From: Novosphingobium sp. ERN07
GTDB lineage: Bacteria; Pseudomonadota; Alphaproteobacteria; Sphingomonadales; Sphingomonadaceae
NCBI RefSeq assembly: GCF_012641335.1
Contig: NZ_JABAID010000012.1
Coordinates: forward strand, 1 to 64,000
DNA: 64,000 nt
Direction of reading: 5' to 3'
Positions 18,916 to 28,750 of this stretch are shown here, one piece after another. The notes beneath the pieces are model-generated. The model was not told where the DNA came from and did no database searches. It saw nothing but the letters and a program-made list of their open reading frames with translations. The first letter of the stretch is position 1, and each line of letters begins with the position of its first letter. The translations under genes were made by a program, and so were the position numbers.

Positions 18916-19875
18916 TCAATCCTTGTAATCAGGCAGCTTCGGACCGCCGACAAAACCGCCGATCCCGCGATCATTCAAACGGTCGGTTACTTCACGCAAG
19001 GACCGCGTGGTGGCCTGCAGGTCGCGAATGGCGGCTTCGGCAGCAGGCAGCGTACGTTCGTTCAATTGGCGGGCGGCGGGACGCGCCTCACCCAGAGTGC
19101 CCTGCAATTCATCCGCCGCGCCTTGCGCCGATTTCAGCGTCTTGCGCAGTTGCTGCGCCAGCCCGTTGCCTTCGTCGTTGAGCATCGAATCTGCCGAGTT
19201 CGTCAGCTTCTCGAACGCAGCCAGCGAGTAGCTCGCCTGACGCAGCGTGGCCTGCAATTCGGCCAGTGTGCGCTTCACATCAGGCGAGGCGTCGGCGAGG
19301 TTGCCTGAAAGCCTGTCAGTGTTGGCGAGAATGTTCTCGATCGACTTCTGGTTCTTGTCAGACAGAACCATCGTCAACCGTTCCGTCAGCGTGGCAAGCC
19401 GTTCGAGCAGGAGCGGCGCGTTGGACAGGATTTCACCCAAGCCAGAGCGCTTGGTCGGTATTACGGGCACGCCTTCGGGGCAGGTCAGGCGCTTGTTTTC
19501 TTTCGGGCATTCAATCGGTGGAGCGCCCTTGTGGGCACCGGTAAGCTGAATCGTGGAAACGCCGGTAAAGCTGCCCTGCACGCTGGCGGTCGTCCCCACG
19601 AGGATCGGCACCTTCTTGTCGACGGCAATGCGCACGCGCACGAATTCGGGATCGCGCTCCCACAATTCGATGTTCTTCACCTGCCCCGAGGGCACGCCGG
19701 AGAACGAAACTTCCGATCCCTTTGCCAGGCCATCGACCGATTGCTTGAAGAAGATGTCGTATTCGTTCAGCTCGCCCTGGTTGAGCCGGGCGATCCAGAC
19801 GGTGAGCAGGGCGGTGGCCGCCAGCAAGGCCAGTGTGACGAGGCCTACCCAGATATGGTTTGCGCGCGTTTCCAT
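18916..19875 (-). CDS. MCE/MlaD family lipid-binding protein
   Basis: This is the periplasmic substrate-binding component of a phospholipid or lipophile transporter, 319 residues long. One N-terminal membrane helix (about 8-28) is followed by an MCE domain (about 40-120; VDGLAKGSEVSFSGVPSG, VPILVGTTASVQ). A long helical region (about 160-310) follows, with heptad-like leucines (LLERLATLTERLTMVL, ADELQGTLGEARP) that can form a tunnel or coiled coil. It is longer than E. coli MlaD (183 aa) and closer to single-MCE proteins with a C-terminal helical tail. It is encoded 9 bp after the ATPase gene. Confidence 0.9.
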   Translation of the reverse strand: METRANHIWVGLVTLALLAATALLTVWIARLNQGELNEYDIFFKQSVDGLAKGSEVSFSGVPSGQVKNIELWERDPEFVRVRIAVDKKVPILVGTTASVQGSFTGVSTIQLTGAHKGAPPIECPKENKRLTCPEGVPVIPTKRSGLGEILSNAPLLLERLATLTERLTMVLSDKNQKSIENILANTDRLSGNLADASPDVKRTLAELQATLRQASYSLAAFEKLTNSADSMLNDEGNGLAQQLRKTLKSAQGAADELQGTLGEARPAARQLNERTLPAAEAAIRDLQATTRSLREVTDRLNDRGIGGFVGGPKLPDYKD

Positions 19876-19884
19876 TGCCTGTCC

Positions 19885-20727
19885 TTATGCCTCATCCGCG
19901 CCGGCCTGCGAAGGCGCGTCTGCGGAAATGCGTGTCTTGACCGCTGCGTGCCGCTCTTGCGCGTCCTGCGCCGCGCGGCCACGCGGGCCATTGAAGTATT
20001 CCTGTATCCACGGATGGTCGAGCGCGAGCAGTTCGGGAATCGTGCCCACCGCGATCACTTTCTTGTCCGCGATCACGGCCACGCGGTCGCAAATCTCGTA
20101 AAGCGTATCGAGATCGTGGGTGATCAGGAATACCGTGAGATCAAGCGTCTGCTGCAATTGCAGGATCAACTGGTCGAAGGCCGCCGCACCGATCGGGTCC
20201 AGTCCGGCAGTGGGCTCATCCAGAAACAGCAGTTCGGGATCGAGTGCCAGCGCGCGGGCCAAGCCGGCGCGCTTTTTCATGCCGCCCGAAAGCTCTGACG
20301 GATACTTGCTCGTCGCCTCGGCAGGCAGGCCCGACAGCAGAACCTTGTAGCGCGCGATTTCGTGGCGAAGATCGTCGCTGATTTCGGGGTAGAATTCGCG
20401 CAGCGGCACTTCGACATTTTCCGCAACGGTCAGCGTCGAGAACAGCGCGCCGCCCTGAAACAGCACGCCCCAGCGGCTGCGGATGTCGATATCGGAATCG
20501 TCCTGCGCATCGGTGATCGTATCGCCCAGCACGTCCACTTCGCCCGCGTCGGGGATCTGCAGCCCGATGATCGTGCGCATCAGCACCGATTTGCCCGTGC
20601 CCGATCCGCCCACGACGCCAAGGATTTCACCTTTGCGCACGTCAAGGTCGAGGCCGTCGTGGATCACGTGCGAACCGAAGACGTTGCGCAAGCCGCGCAC
20701 CCGGATGGGGAATTGCGCCTTCTCCAT
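19885..20727 (-). CDS. ABC transporter ATPase, MlaF-type
   Basis: This 280-residue ATPase has Walker A GGSGTGKS at 40-47, a Q-loop region, signature LSGGM, Walker B LLFLDEPTAGLDP and an H-loop in LITHDLD. It powers the MlaE-type permease. The start is the ATG overlapping the permease stop by one base; the long upstream extension overlaps the permease gene in another frame and is not coding. The C-terminal tail past the H-loop is slightly extended and disordered. Confidence 0.93.
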   Translation of the reverse strand: MEKAQFPIRVRGLRNVFGSHVIHDGLDLDVRKGEILGVVGGSGTGKSVLMRTIIGLQIPDAGEVDVLGDTITDAQDDSDIDIRSRWGVLFQGGALFSTLTVAENVEVPLREFYPEISDDLRHEIARYKVLLSGLPAEATSKYPSELSGGMKKRAGLARALALDPELLFLDEPTAGLDPIGAAAFDQLILQLQQTLDLTVFLITHDLDTLYEICDRVAVIADKKVIAVGTIPELLALDHPWIQEYFNGPRGRAAQDAQERHAAVKTRISADAPSQAGADEA

Positions 20728-21845
20728 CAGCCCCACCCGATTTCGGTGAAGAACACCGCAAAGAAGGCGTCGAGCACGATGACGGTAAAGATTGCCATGA
20801 CCACTGCTGCGGTCGTTCGCGTGCCGACTTCCTCGGCATTGTTCTTCACCTGCATCCCCTGATAGCAGCCCGCCAGCGCCACGATCAGGCCGAACACGGG
20901 CGCTTTGGTAATGCCCACCCACACGTCGTGCAGCGGTACCACTTCCTGAATGCGCGCAAGGAAGGTGAAAAACGGGATGCCCAGCGTGATGCTGGAGAGA
21001 AAAGCGCCGCCGATAATGCCGATAAACGCTGAATAGAAGCCGAGCAGCGGCATCATGAGCATAGTGGCAAGCAGGCGCGGCAGAACCAACGCTTCCATTG
21101 GCGAAACGCCGATGGTGCGCATGGCATCGACCTCTTCGGTCAGCTTCATCGTGCCAAGCTGCGCGGCGAAGGCCGAGCCAGACCGACCCGCGACCATGAT
21201 CGCGGTCATCAACACGCCCAATTCGCGCAAAGTGAGGCGACCGACGAGGTTGACTGTGTAGATTTCGGCCCCGAACTGGCGCAACTGCACTGCGCCCTGT
21301 TGGGCGATGACGATGCCCACCAAGAAGCTCATCAACCCGATGATGGCGAGCGAATTGACGCCGACCAGTTCCATCTGGTGCACCAGCGCCTTCATGCGGA
21401 AGCGGCCCGGATGGCGGATCAGCGTGCCGGATGACTGGATGACCTGCCCGATGAAGCCGAGAACCTGCAGCGCGCCCTTGCCGAGCCCGATCATCACCTC
21501 GCCCACGTGGGCGGGGACGCGGCGCAGCAGCGGCAGGCGCGGGGCGCGCACGTTTTCAGCGTTGGTATCGGCCTTGCTGATGGCATCGACCAGCTTTTGC
21601 GCGGATTCGCTGCAACCGGTGATCTTCGCATCGTGATCGCGCGAAAGCCGCCACACCGTCCATGCGCCGACGGTATCCATGCGGGTGACACCCGACAGAT
21701 CGATTTCCGCGATGGATTCGCTCAAATCACGCAGCCGCGCATCGGTGCGCCCCAGCGAGGATACGGTCATCGGCCCGCTAAACGCGAGCTTCGAGGCCCC
21801 CTCCCCGGTGGCGGGCACAATGGTGAAATCGGTCAGTTCCCGCAT
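20727..21845 (-). CDS. ABC transporter permease, MlaE-type with N-terminal STAS-like domain
   Basis: This is an inner-membrane permease of about 372 residues. The first 110 residues are soluble and STAS-like ([22 protein letters not shown]), so the MlaB-like function is fused to the permease. An MlaE domain with five to six helices follows, containing the conserved [26 protein letters not shown] stretch. The ATG at 21845 is preferred to an in-frame TTG ten codons upstream. It is first in the transporter operon. Fused STAS-MlaE permeases are common in alphaproteobacteria, and this explains the absence of a separate mlaB. Confidence 0.9.
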   Translation of the reverse strand: MRELTDFTIVPATGEGASKLAFSGPMTVSSLGRTDARLRDLSESIAEIDLSGVTRMDTVGAWTVWRLSRDHDAKITGCSESAQKLVDAISKADTNAENVRAPRLPLLRRVPAHVGEVMIGLGKGALQVLGFIGQVIQSSGTLIRHPGRFRMKALVHQMELVGVNSLAIIGLMSFLVGIVIAQQGAVQLRQFGAEIYTVNLVGRLTLRELGVLMTAIMVAGRSGSAFAAQLGTMKLTEEVDAMRTIGVSPMEALVLPRLLATMLMMPLLGFYSAFIGIIGGAFLSSITLGIPFFTFLARIQEVVPLHDVWVGITKAPVFGLIVALAGCYQGMQVKNNAEEVGTRTTAAVVMAIFTVIVLDAFFAVFFTEIGWG

Positions 21846-21973
21846 CTTGCCCGCTTCATGGGGTATTTGGTCCAAGGCGACAAGTGCATCACGTGCGCTG
21901 TAACGGTGGAACCGTGTCTACGGTTCCCCGCGGCGCTTGCAGGCAGGCGCGCGGGATGGCAAGGCGCTGCGCC

Positions 21974-24874
21974 ATGACCGAGCAGAATGCAAACGAACTG
22001 GCCAAGACCTTCGAACCCGCCGGGATCGAGGCCAAATGGTATGCCCATTGGGAAAACAACAGCCTGTTCCGCCCCGAACGGCCCGATGCCCAGCCCTATA
22101 CCATCGTCAACCCGCCGCCCAACGTAACTGGCTCCCTCCACATTGGCCACGCGCTCGACAACACATTGCAGGACGTGGTGATCCGCTATGAACGCCTGCG
22201 CGGCAAGGATGCGCTGTGGGTGGTGGGCACCGACCATGCGGGCATCGCCACGCAGATGGTGGTCGAACGCCAGATGGAAGCGCGGCAGGACAAGCGCACC
22301 AACTACACGCGCGAGCAGTTCGTGGACAAGGTGTGGGAGTGGAAGCACGAAAGCGGCGGCACGATCACCGGCCAGCTTCGGCGTCTGGGCTGCTCGATGG
22401 ACTGGTCGCGCGAGCAGTTCACGATGGACCCGCATTTCACCAAGGCCGTGGTGAAGGTCTTCGTCGACCTTTATAACCAAGGCTTGATCTACCGCGACAA
22501 GCGGCTGGTGAACTGGGACCCCAAGCTGAAGACCGCGATTTCCGACCTTGAGGTGGAAACGCGCGAGATGCAGGGCGGCTTCTGGCACTTCAAGTATCCG
22601 CTGGCCGATGGCGTGACCCGCGACGATGGGCTGGATTACATCGAGGTCGCCACCACGCGCCCCGAAACAATGCTGGCCGATATGTGCGTGGCGGTGCATC
22701 CTGAGGATGAACGCTACAAGAGCGTGATCGGCAAGGATATCCTGCAACCGCTGACCGGGCGCCGGTTCAAGGTGGTGGCCGACGAACACGCCGACCCGGA
22801 ACTGGGCAGCGGCGCGGTAAAGATCACGCCGGGACACGATTTCAACGACTTCGAAGTGGGCAAGCGCGCCGGGATCAAGGCGGCGGACATGCTCAACATG
22901 TTCGATGCCGAAGCCAAGGTGGTGCAGACCGCTGACGGGCTGGTGCCCGCCGAGTTCATCGGCATGGATCGCTTCGACGCACGCAAGCTGGTTGTCGAGC
23001 GGATGAAGGAACAGGGCTTCCTGATCCCGCACGTGACCAAGGACAAGGAAGGCAACGAGGTTCTGCACGACGCCGAACCGCGCACCATCCAGACGCCGTT
23101 CGGCGACCGCGGCGGCGTGGTGATCGAACCGTGGCTGACCGACCAGTGGTATGTCGATGCCGAAACGCTGGCCCAGCCTGCGATTGCGGCGGTGCGGTCG
23201 GGCGATATCGAGATCGTCCCGAAGACATGGGAAAAGACGTTCTTCAACTGGATGGAGAACATCCAGCCTTGGTGCGTGAGCCGCCAGCTTTGGTGGGGGC
23301 ATCGGATTCCGGCTTGGTATGGGCCGCGCGCATTCGCTGCTGACGAAAAGCTCTCACCGAATTTTCCAGATTTATCCTACTCAATCTCCCAAGAATTTGC
23401 GACCGCTAACTCGGTTTCTTTGGATGACGCAGCATTCGTCTTTGAGTCTGAGGACGAGGCAATCAAGGCTGCGAAAGCCTACTACAAAGAAAAGCTTGGT
23501 CGAGATGTTGGCGTAGTCCTTTGTGAGAATAAAGTCGAAGCAACTCATTTAGCGCTTTACGAGATTGAGGACGGCGAGAACGTCGTCGCTATCTGGCGAG
23601 ACGGAGACGTCCTCGACACTTGGTTCTCCTCCGCGCTGTGGCCCTTCGCCACGCTCGGCTGGCCGGATGAAAACGCCCCGCTGCTGAAGAAGCACTATCC
23701 CAACGACCTGCTCGTCTCGGGCTTCGACATCCTGTTCTTCTGGGATGCGCGCATGGCGATGCAGGGGCTGCACTTCATGAAGGAAGTGCCCTGGAAGAAG
23801 CTCTACCTCCACGGCCTCGTCCGCGCGGCGGATGGCGCGAAGATGAGCAAGTCGAAGGGCAACGTGGTTGATCCGCTGGGCCTGATCGACAAGTACGGGG
23901 CCGATGCGCTGCGCTTCTTCATGTGCGCGATGGAGAGCCAGGGCCGCGATGTGAAGATGGATGAGCGCCGCGTCGAAGGCTATCGCAACTTCGCCACGAA
24001 GCTGTGGAACGCCGCGCGTTTCTGCCAGAGCAATGGCATCACCGGCAGCACGTCGGTCGCCGCGCCTGCAGCCACATCGGCGGTGAACAAGTGGATCATC
24101 GGCGAGGTCGTGGAAACCGTCGCCGCGCTCGATCAGGCAATGACCGACCTGCGCTTCGATGCGGCGGCGAACACCGTCTATCACTTCGTGTGGGACCAGT
24201 TCTGCGACTGGTACATCGAACTGATCAAGGGCAACTTCGATGCCGAAACCAAGGCCGTGGCTGGCTGGGTGCTCGACCAGATTCTGGTGATGCTGCATCC
24301 GTTCATGCCTTTCGTGACCGAAGAGCTTTGGCACGCTCTTGGCGATCGGGATGACGAACTGATCGTGGCGGCGTGGCCGAAGCCGGAAGCAGCGGTCGAT
24401 CCGGCGGCCAAGCGCGAAGTCGAATGGCTGATTACGCTGGTTTCGAACCTGCGCACCGCCAAGAACGAACTCGGCATTTCGCCGGGGGCGAAGCTGGACG
24501 CCTACCTGCCCGAACCTTCGGCGCAGACACGCGGCATCATCGAAGCGAACCCCGCTGCCATCGAACGTCTGGCGCGGCTCAACGGTATCCGCTTTGAAGC
24601 AGCGCCCGCAGGCGCGGCAATGCAGGTGGGTGCTGGCGATGCCAACATCGTCGTGCCGCTCGAAGGCGTGATTGACATCGCCGCCGAAAAGTCCCGTTTG
24701 GAGAAGGCGCTGGCGGTTTCGCAGAAGGAAGCGAAGTCTTTGGAAGGGCGCTTGAGCAATCCTTCGTTCGTCGAAAAGGCCAAGCCCGAAGCGGTCGAGA
24801 AGGCCCGCGCCGATCACGCCCTGCACGCTGCCGAGGCCGAACGTCTGGCGGCGGCGCTGGCACGGTTGGGGTGA
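21974..24874 (+). CDS. valS: Valine-tRNA ligase, with an atypical low-GC internal segment
   Basis: ValRS charges tRNA(Val) and edits mischarged threonine. The 966-residue class I enzyme has HIGH as [11 protein letters not shown] near residue 55 and the editing (CP1) domain at about 190-340. KMSKS is in [10 protein letters not shown] near 625, followed by the anticodon domain and a C-terminal coiled coil (about 900-966). The chosen ATG replaces an upstream extension with no ribosome-binding site. Between RIPAWYG and VLDTWFSS, about residues 456-546, the sequence is longer than I expect for the family. The DNA there (about 23,340-23,610) is much richer in A/T-ending codons than the flanks, suggesting an exchanged or inserted segment. 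The reading frame stays open. Confidence 0.96.
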   Translation: MTEQNANELAKTFEPAGIEAKWYAHWENNSLFRPERPDAQPYTIVNPPPNVTGSLHIGHALDNTLQDVVIRYERLRGKDALWVVGTDHAGIATQMVVERQMEARQDKRTNYTREQFVDKVWEWKHESGGTITGQLRRLGCSMDWSREQFTMDPHFTKAVVKVFVDLYNQGLIYRDKRLVNWDPKLKTAISDLEVETREMQGGFWHFKYPLADGVTRDDGLDYIEVATTRPETMLADMCVAVHPEDERYKSVIGKDILQPLTGRRFKVVADEHADPELGSGAVKITPGHDFNDFEVGKRAGIKAADMLNMFDAEAKVVQTADGLVPAEFIGMDRFDARKLVVERMKEQGFLIPHVTKDKEGNEVLHDAEPRTIQTPFGDRGGVVIEPWLTDQWYVDAETLAQPAIAAVRSGDIEIVPKTWEKTFFNWMENIQPWCVSRQLWWGHRIPAWYGPRAFAADEKLSPNFPDLSYSISQEFATANSVSLDDAAFVFESEDEAIKAAKAYYKEKLGRDVGVVLCENKVEATHLALYEIEDGENVVAIWRDGDVLDTWFSSALWPFATLGWPDENAPLLKKHYPNDLLVSGFDILFFWDARMAMQGLHFMKEVPWKKLYLHGLVRAADGAKMSKSKGNVVDPLGLIDKYGADALRFFMCAMESQGRDVKMDERRVEGYRNFATKLWNAARFCQSNGITGSTSVAAPAATSAVNKWIIGEVVETVAALDQAMTDLRFDAAANTVYHFVWDQFCDWYIELIKGNFDAETKAVAGWVLDQILVMLHPFMPFVTEELWHALGDRDDELIVAAWPKPEAAVDPAAKREVEWLITLVSNLRTAKNELGISPGAKLDAYLPEPSAQTRGIIEANPAAIERLARLNGIRFEAAPAGAAMQVGAGDANIVVPLEGVIDIAAEKSRLEKALAVSQKEAKSLEGRLSNPSFVEKAKPEAVEKARADHALHAAEAERLAAALARLG

Positions 24875-24891
24875 TCTTCAGCGGCACTTTG

Positions 24892-24997
24892 CTTCCCCTC
24901 CTTTTCAAAGGAAGGGATCGAGGGGTGGTTTTGACCCGCAGGGTCACTTCTGCGCGCCACCACCCCCAAACCCCCTCCTCTGAAGAAGAGGGGGCTT
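24892..24997. repeat. Paired GC-rich inverted repeats between valS and queE
   Basis: The left part (TTCCCCTCCTTTTCAAAGGA...GGGGTGGT) and the right part (CCACCACCCCCAAACCCCCT, then CCTCTGAAGAAGAGGGGG) are imperfect inverted copies. Each arm also holds its own small palindrome. It is the same family as the 7640 and 51,763 elements. It fills most of the 129-bp valS-queE gap. Confidence 0.6.
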
Positions 24998-25003
24998 AAA
25001 GTC

Positions 25004-25747
25004 ATGCTAACGCTCGCCACCGTAAACCCCGGCGAGGCGGAGGTTTTCTCCTCATTACAGGGCGAAGGCCTTGGGCTGGGGCGGCCTTCGGTGTTCATGC
25101 GCCTGAGCCGTTGCAATCTCGCCTGCCGCTGGTGCGACACAGCCTATACCTGGCGCTTTGAAGGCGACAATCGCCCGCACCGCGATGAAGTGGCGTTCGA
25201 GCGGGCGGAAAACCAGATCGCGATGAGCGAGGAGGACGCCGCTGCGCTGATCCTTGCGCACCCCGAAGACCGGCTGGTGATCACCGGGGGCGAGCCTTTG
25301 CTGCAAGGCGCGGCGCTGGCGCGGGTGGTCGCTCTGTTGAAAGCGGCGCGCCCTGCCCTGCATGTGGAGATCGAGACGAACGGGACCGTGGCGGTACACC
25401 CCGCACTCGATCCGCTGATCGACCAGTTCAATGTCAGCCCCAAGCTCAAGCATTCGGGGAACGATGCCGCGCTGGCGCTGGTGCCTGAGCGGCTGGCCGA
25501 ATGGGCGCAGGATGCGCGCGCATGGTTCAAGTTCGTGGTGGCATCACCCGCCGATCTTGCCGAGATTGCCGCGCTGCAGGAGCAGTTTGGTATTGCCAGC
25601 GATCATCTGTTCGTGATGCCCGAAGGCACAGCCAGTGCAATCTTGCGCGAACGGTCGCGCTGGCTGGCCGAAGAGGCGCTGGAGCGCGGCTGGCGCTTTA
25701 CCGACCGGCTGCATATCCATCTTTACGGAGATACGCGGGGGACTTGA
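25004..25747 (+). CDS. queE: 7-carboxy-7-deazaguanine synthase
   Basis: QueE is a radical SAM enzyme that turns 6-carboxytetrahydropterin into 7-carboxy-7-deazaguanine in queuosine biosynthesis. The 247-residue protein has the SAM cluster motif as C37-X3-C41-X2-C44 (RCNLACRWCDT), the substrate-binding EVFSSLQGEG motif before it, and the GGEPLL segment near 100. No other queuosine gene lies next to it here. The C-terminal DRLHIHLYGDTRGT is typical of the family. Confidence 0.94.
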   Translation: MLTLATVNPGEAEVFSSLQGEGLGLGRPSVFMRLSRCNLACRWCDTAYTWRFEGDNRPHRDEVAFERAENQIAMSEEDAAALILAHPEDRLVITGGEPLLQGAALARVVALLKAARPALHVEIETNGTVAVHPALDPLIDQFNVSPKLKHSGNDAALALVPERLAEWAQDARAWFKFVVASPADLAEIAALQEQFGIASDHLFVMPEGTASAILRERSRWLAEEALERGWRFTDRLHIHLYGDTRGT

Positions 25748-25797
25748 TCCCGGTCTCAAATCGCCTGTCCTTAAAAAAGCCTCTTCTAAAAACGAAA

Positions 25798-25894
25798 GCG
25801 CCCCCGCGCAGGCGGGGGCCTCAGTCGGTTTACGCTGCCGTTCCATAACAACACCGAGGCCCCCGCCCCCAAGTTTTCTCAGGCGCGGGGGCGC
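25798..25894. repeat. REP-like inverted repeat with interrupted right arm
   Basis: The left arm is 25,798-25,829 (starting GCGCCCCCGCGCAGGCGGGG). The right arm at 25,853-25,894 matches in two pieces (ACCGAGGCCCCCGCC and GCGCGGGGGCGC), split by about 15 extra bases (CCCAAGTTTTCTCAG). The element lies between the convergent queE and ssb genes and is related to the 18,221 repeat. Confidence 0.75.
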
Positions 25895-25907
25895 AATGTG
25901 GTTTTGC

Positions 25908-26462
25908 TCAGAACGGAATATCGTCGTCCAGATCGTCGCCAAAGCCGCTGCCGCCGCCTTGGTTCCAGCCACCGCCCTGCGATGCGCCACCCGAAGAGGC
26001 ACCGCCACGCGCGCCACCGCCGTAGCTGCCACCGCCAGAACCGCCGCCCGACGAACCACCATCATTCCAGCCACCACCGCCGGACGAACGGCCACCGCCT
26101 GAACCGCCGCCCGCGCCGTCGAGCATGGTCAGCACGCCGCCCATGCCGCCAACCGAGATTTCGGTGGTGTAGCGATCATTGCCCGATTGGTCCTGCCACT
26201 TGCGGGTGCGCAGCTGGCCTTCGATGTAAACCTTGCTGCCTTTGCGCAGAAAGCGTTCGACAACGCCGACAAGGCCATCCGAATTGATCACCACGGAGTG
26301 CCACTCGGTGCGCTCCTTCTTTTCGCCGGTGGCGCGGTCTTTCCAGCTTTCAGACGTGGCGATACGCAGGTTGGCGATGCGGCCGCCGTTCTGGAAGCTC
26401 TTCACTTCCGGGTCGGCACCCAAGTTGCCGACGAGGATGACCTTGTTGACGCTGCCTGCCAT
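25908..26462 (-). CDS. ssb: Single-stranded DNA-binding protein
   Basis: SSB coats single-stranded DNA in replication, repair and recombination. An OB-fold covers about 1-110 ([37 protein letters not shown]). A Gly/Ser-rich flexible linker covers about 115-172. The acidic C-terminal tip DDDIPF recruits partner proteins. Its 184 residues are normal for alphaproteobacteria. The ATG opening MAGSVNKV is the family start; a longer frame begins 18 codons upstream. Confidence 0.97.
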   Translation of the reverse strand: MAGSVNKVILVGNLGADPEVKSFQNGGRIANLRIATSESWKDRATGEKKERTEWHSVVINSDGLVGVVERFLRKGSKVYIEGQLRTRKWQDQSGNDRYTTEISVGGMGGVLTMLDGAGGGSGGGRSSGGGGWNDGGSSGGGSGGGSYGGGARGGASSGGASQGGGWNQGGGSGFGDDLDDDIPF

Positions 26463-26559
26463 CGAATCGTGTCCCTTTTGATCTGGCGGCTTGCCTAGCG
26501 CATCGACCCGCGCCACGGCGAGTCACCGTGGCAGCGTTTCCACAGCCGAAGGCTTCGTT

Positions 26560-28416
26560 TCAGCCCAATCCGGCGGCAGTCGCAGCCCAGAACGTAATCC
26601 CCGCCGCCGCATAGGCCAACGCGAAGAGGTAGGCGAGCATGAAGGCAGGCCATGTCCAGCCATTGGTTTCGCGCCGGGCAACCGCGATGGTCGAAAGGCA
26701 CTGTGGCGCGAACACGAACCATGCGAGGAACGCCAATGCCATCGGCAAGGTCCAGCGCGATTTCAGCTGTTCGCCCAGATCAAGCGCGGCCTGCTCCTCG
26801 TCCTCTGCCCGCACGGCATAAGTCGTGGCGAGCGAACTGACCGCCACTTCGCGCGCGGCCATCGCGGGAATGATGGCAAGGCTCATGTCCCGGTTGAAGC
26901 CGATGGGTTCGAGAACGACCGACAGGCCATTGGCCAGCGTGCCTGCAACCGATGCGTTGATCTGATCCTGCCCCGGTTCGGCACGCGGGAAGTTTAGCAG
27001 AATCCACAGCGCAATGGTGACAGTGAAGATCATCGTCCCCGCACGCCGCAGGAATATCCACGCGCGCTGCCACAAGCCCAGCGCCAGATCCTTCACCGTG
27101 GGAAGCTGATACTTGGGCAATTCCATGATGAAGCCCGAAGCCGCGCCCTTCGTCACCGAGCGCCGCAGCACCAGCGCCACCAGCATCGCACCCAGAATGC
27201 CTGCGACATAGAGGCAGAACAGTACGAGGCCCTGCAAACCGACGCCGGGGCCGACTGCCCGGTTGGGGATGAACGCGGCGATGATCACCGCATAGACCGG
27301 GAGGCGCGCCGAACATGTCATCATCGGGGCGATCAGGATCGTCGTCAGCCGGTCCTTGGGATCGGTGATGCTGCGCGTGGCCATGATGCCGGGAATTGCG
27401 CAGGCGAAGCTGGACAGCAGCGGAATGAAGCTGCGCCCCGAAAGGCCAACGCCTGCCATCATGCGGTCCATCAGGAAGGCCGCGCGAGCCATGTATCCGG
27501 TCGCCTCCATCACGAGGATGAAGAAGAACAGGATCACGATCTGCGGCAGGAACACTACCACCGAGCCGACACCCGCGATAACGCCTTCGGTGAGGAGATC
27601 GCGCAGAAGGCTTTCGGGCAGCGTGGCCTTGGCGAAATCGCCGACTGCACCGACAAGCGCCTCAATGCCATCGGCAAAAGGCGTGGCCCAGGTGAACACC
27701 GCCTGGAACACCACGAAAAGCAGCGCGAACAGGATCGGCGGCCCGGCCCAAGGGTGCAGCAGCAGCTTGTCCATACGCGCATGGATGCGATGCTTCGCGG
27801 TTTCCGAAAGGATCGCCCCTTGCGCCATCTGGTGCGCCAGCATCCGCCGTTCGGGCAGAGTAACGTGCGGGCGCGGCGCGGGATGCGCAGCCTCTGGCCG
27901 TTCGCGCGCTTCGCCAATGGCAGCGGCCAATTCGGTCAGGCCGCGACGGCGCACGGCGACGGTGGGGATCACCGGCACGCCCAGTGCGGTTTGCAGCGCG
28001 GCGGGATCGAGCGTGAGGCCATCGCGCTCTGCCAGATCGACCATGTTGAGCGCAACCACGGTGGGGCAGCCCAGTTCAATCACTTCCTGCGCGAAGACGA
28101 GGTGCTGCTCGAGGTTGGAGCTGTCGAGCACCAGCACGATCACGTCGGGCTTCGCCTGCCCTTCCTGCTCACCCATGATGACCTTGCGGGTCACTTCCTC
28201 GTCCGGGCTGGTGGCATCAAGGCCATAGGAACCGGGCAGATCGACCAGTTCCACCGGCTCACCCGATGGCAGCAGCAGGCGGCCTGCCTTGCGCTCAACG
28301 GTAACGCCGGGATAGTTGGCGATCTTCTGACGCGCACCGGTCAGCGCGTTGAACAGCGCGCTCTTGCCCGCGTTCGGGTTGCCGACCAGCGCGGCGACTG
28401 TCGGCATCCGGCTCAT
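26560..28416 (-). CDS. feoB: Ferrous iron transporter FeoB
   Basis: FeoB is the inner-membrane Fe(II) permease with an N-terminal G-protein domain. The 618-residue protein has G1 GNPNAGKSALFN at 12-23, a G2 threonine in PGVTVE, G3 DLPG and G4 NMVDLAERD. Two Gate domains with many helices follow, including SFACAIPGIMATRSI and MTCSARLPVYAVIIAAF. It is shorter than E. coli FeoB (773 aa), as usual for this lineage. Its ATG overlaps the feoA stop by 4 bp. Confidence 0.96.
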   Translation of the reverse strand: MSRMPTVAALVGNPNAGKSALFNALTGARQKIANYPGVTVERKAGRLLLPSGEPVELVDLPGSYGLDATSPDEEVTRKVIMGEQEGQAKPDVIVLVLDSSNLEQHLVFAQEVIELGCPTVVALNMVDLAERDGLTLDPAALQTALGVPVIPTVAVRRRGLTELAAAIGEARERPEAAHPAPRPHVTLPERRMLAHQMAQGAILSETAKHRIHARMDKLLLHPWAGPPILFALLFVVFQAVFTWATPFADGIEALVGAVGDFAKATLPESLLRDLLTEGVIAGVGSVVVFLPQIVILFFFILVMEATGYMARAAFLMDRMMAGVGLSGRSFIPLLSSFACAIPGIMATRSITDPKDRLTTILIAPMMTCSARLPVYAVIIAAFIPNRAVGPGVGLQGLVLFCLYVAGILGAMLVALVLRRSVTKGAASGFIMELPKYQLPTVKDLALGLWQRAWIFLRRAGTMIFTVTIALWILLNFPRAEPGQDQINASVAGTLANGLSVVLEPIGFNRDMSLAIIPAMAAREVAVSSLATTYAVRAEDEEQAALDLGEQLKSRWTLPMALAFLAWFVFAPQCLSTIAVARRETNGWTWPAFMLAYLFALAYAAAGITFWAATAAGLG

Positions 28417-28670
28417 GCCGCACCCCTTTCGGAAAGCGCCTCAACCGTCATCGCGCGGGCGTGGACCCGACGCAGGGCCACGGTCATGCGGCCAACCTCC
28501 ACCGCCAGCGGATCACGCCCCATGAACACCCCGCGATAGGCAAGGCTGACCCGCGCCCCTTCATCCAGCCCAAGCGCGCGCAGGCGCTGCGCCTCTTCCG
28601 CAACGAGCGCGGACCAATCAACCGACGCGATTCGCGCAGGCGTGTTCAGGGGGAGTTGATCGAGCGTCAC
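28413..28670 (-). CDS. feoA: Ferrous iron transport protein FeoA
   Basis: This is an 85-residue SH3-like cytosolic partner of FeoB. Visible family features are the EAQRLRALGLDEGARVSLAY segment and DPLAVEVGRMTVALRR. It is first in the feoAB operon and overlaps feoB. A possible Fur site lies 30-50 bp upstream. Confidence 0.9.
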   Translation of the reverse strand: MTLDQLPLNTPARIASVDWSALVAEEAQRLRALGLDEGARVSLAYRGVFMGRDPLAVEVGRMTVALRRVHARAMTVEALSERGAA

Positions 28671-28698
28671 CAGTTCCCGCTGCCATAGCGCGGGGGTG

Positions 28699-28717
28699 AT
28701 TGCAAGTCATTCGCAAT
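28699..28717. promoter_or_regulatory. Possible Fur box upstream of feoAB
   Basis: A 19-bp imperfect palindrome (ATTGCAAGTCATTCGCAAT) with a perfect ATTGC/GCAAT outer pair and 7 of 9 arm positions matching lies 29 bp upstream of the feoA start. Its position before an iron-uptake operon fits Fur-type control. The match to a Fur consensus is by eye only. Confidence 0.45.
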
Positions 28718-28750
28718 AGAATTGCTCTGGATCAAAAAGAAGGTTCCGGC

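Noticed and set aside
21833-24826. Two long minus-strand frames opposite valS
   Set aside because: They mirror valS codons and break around the low-GC patch, as expected if they are only codon-bias shadows.
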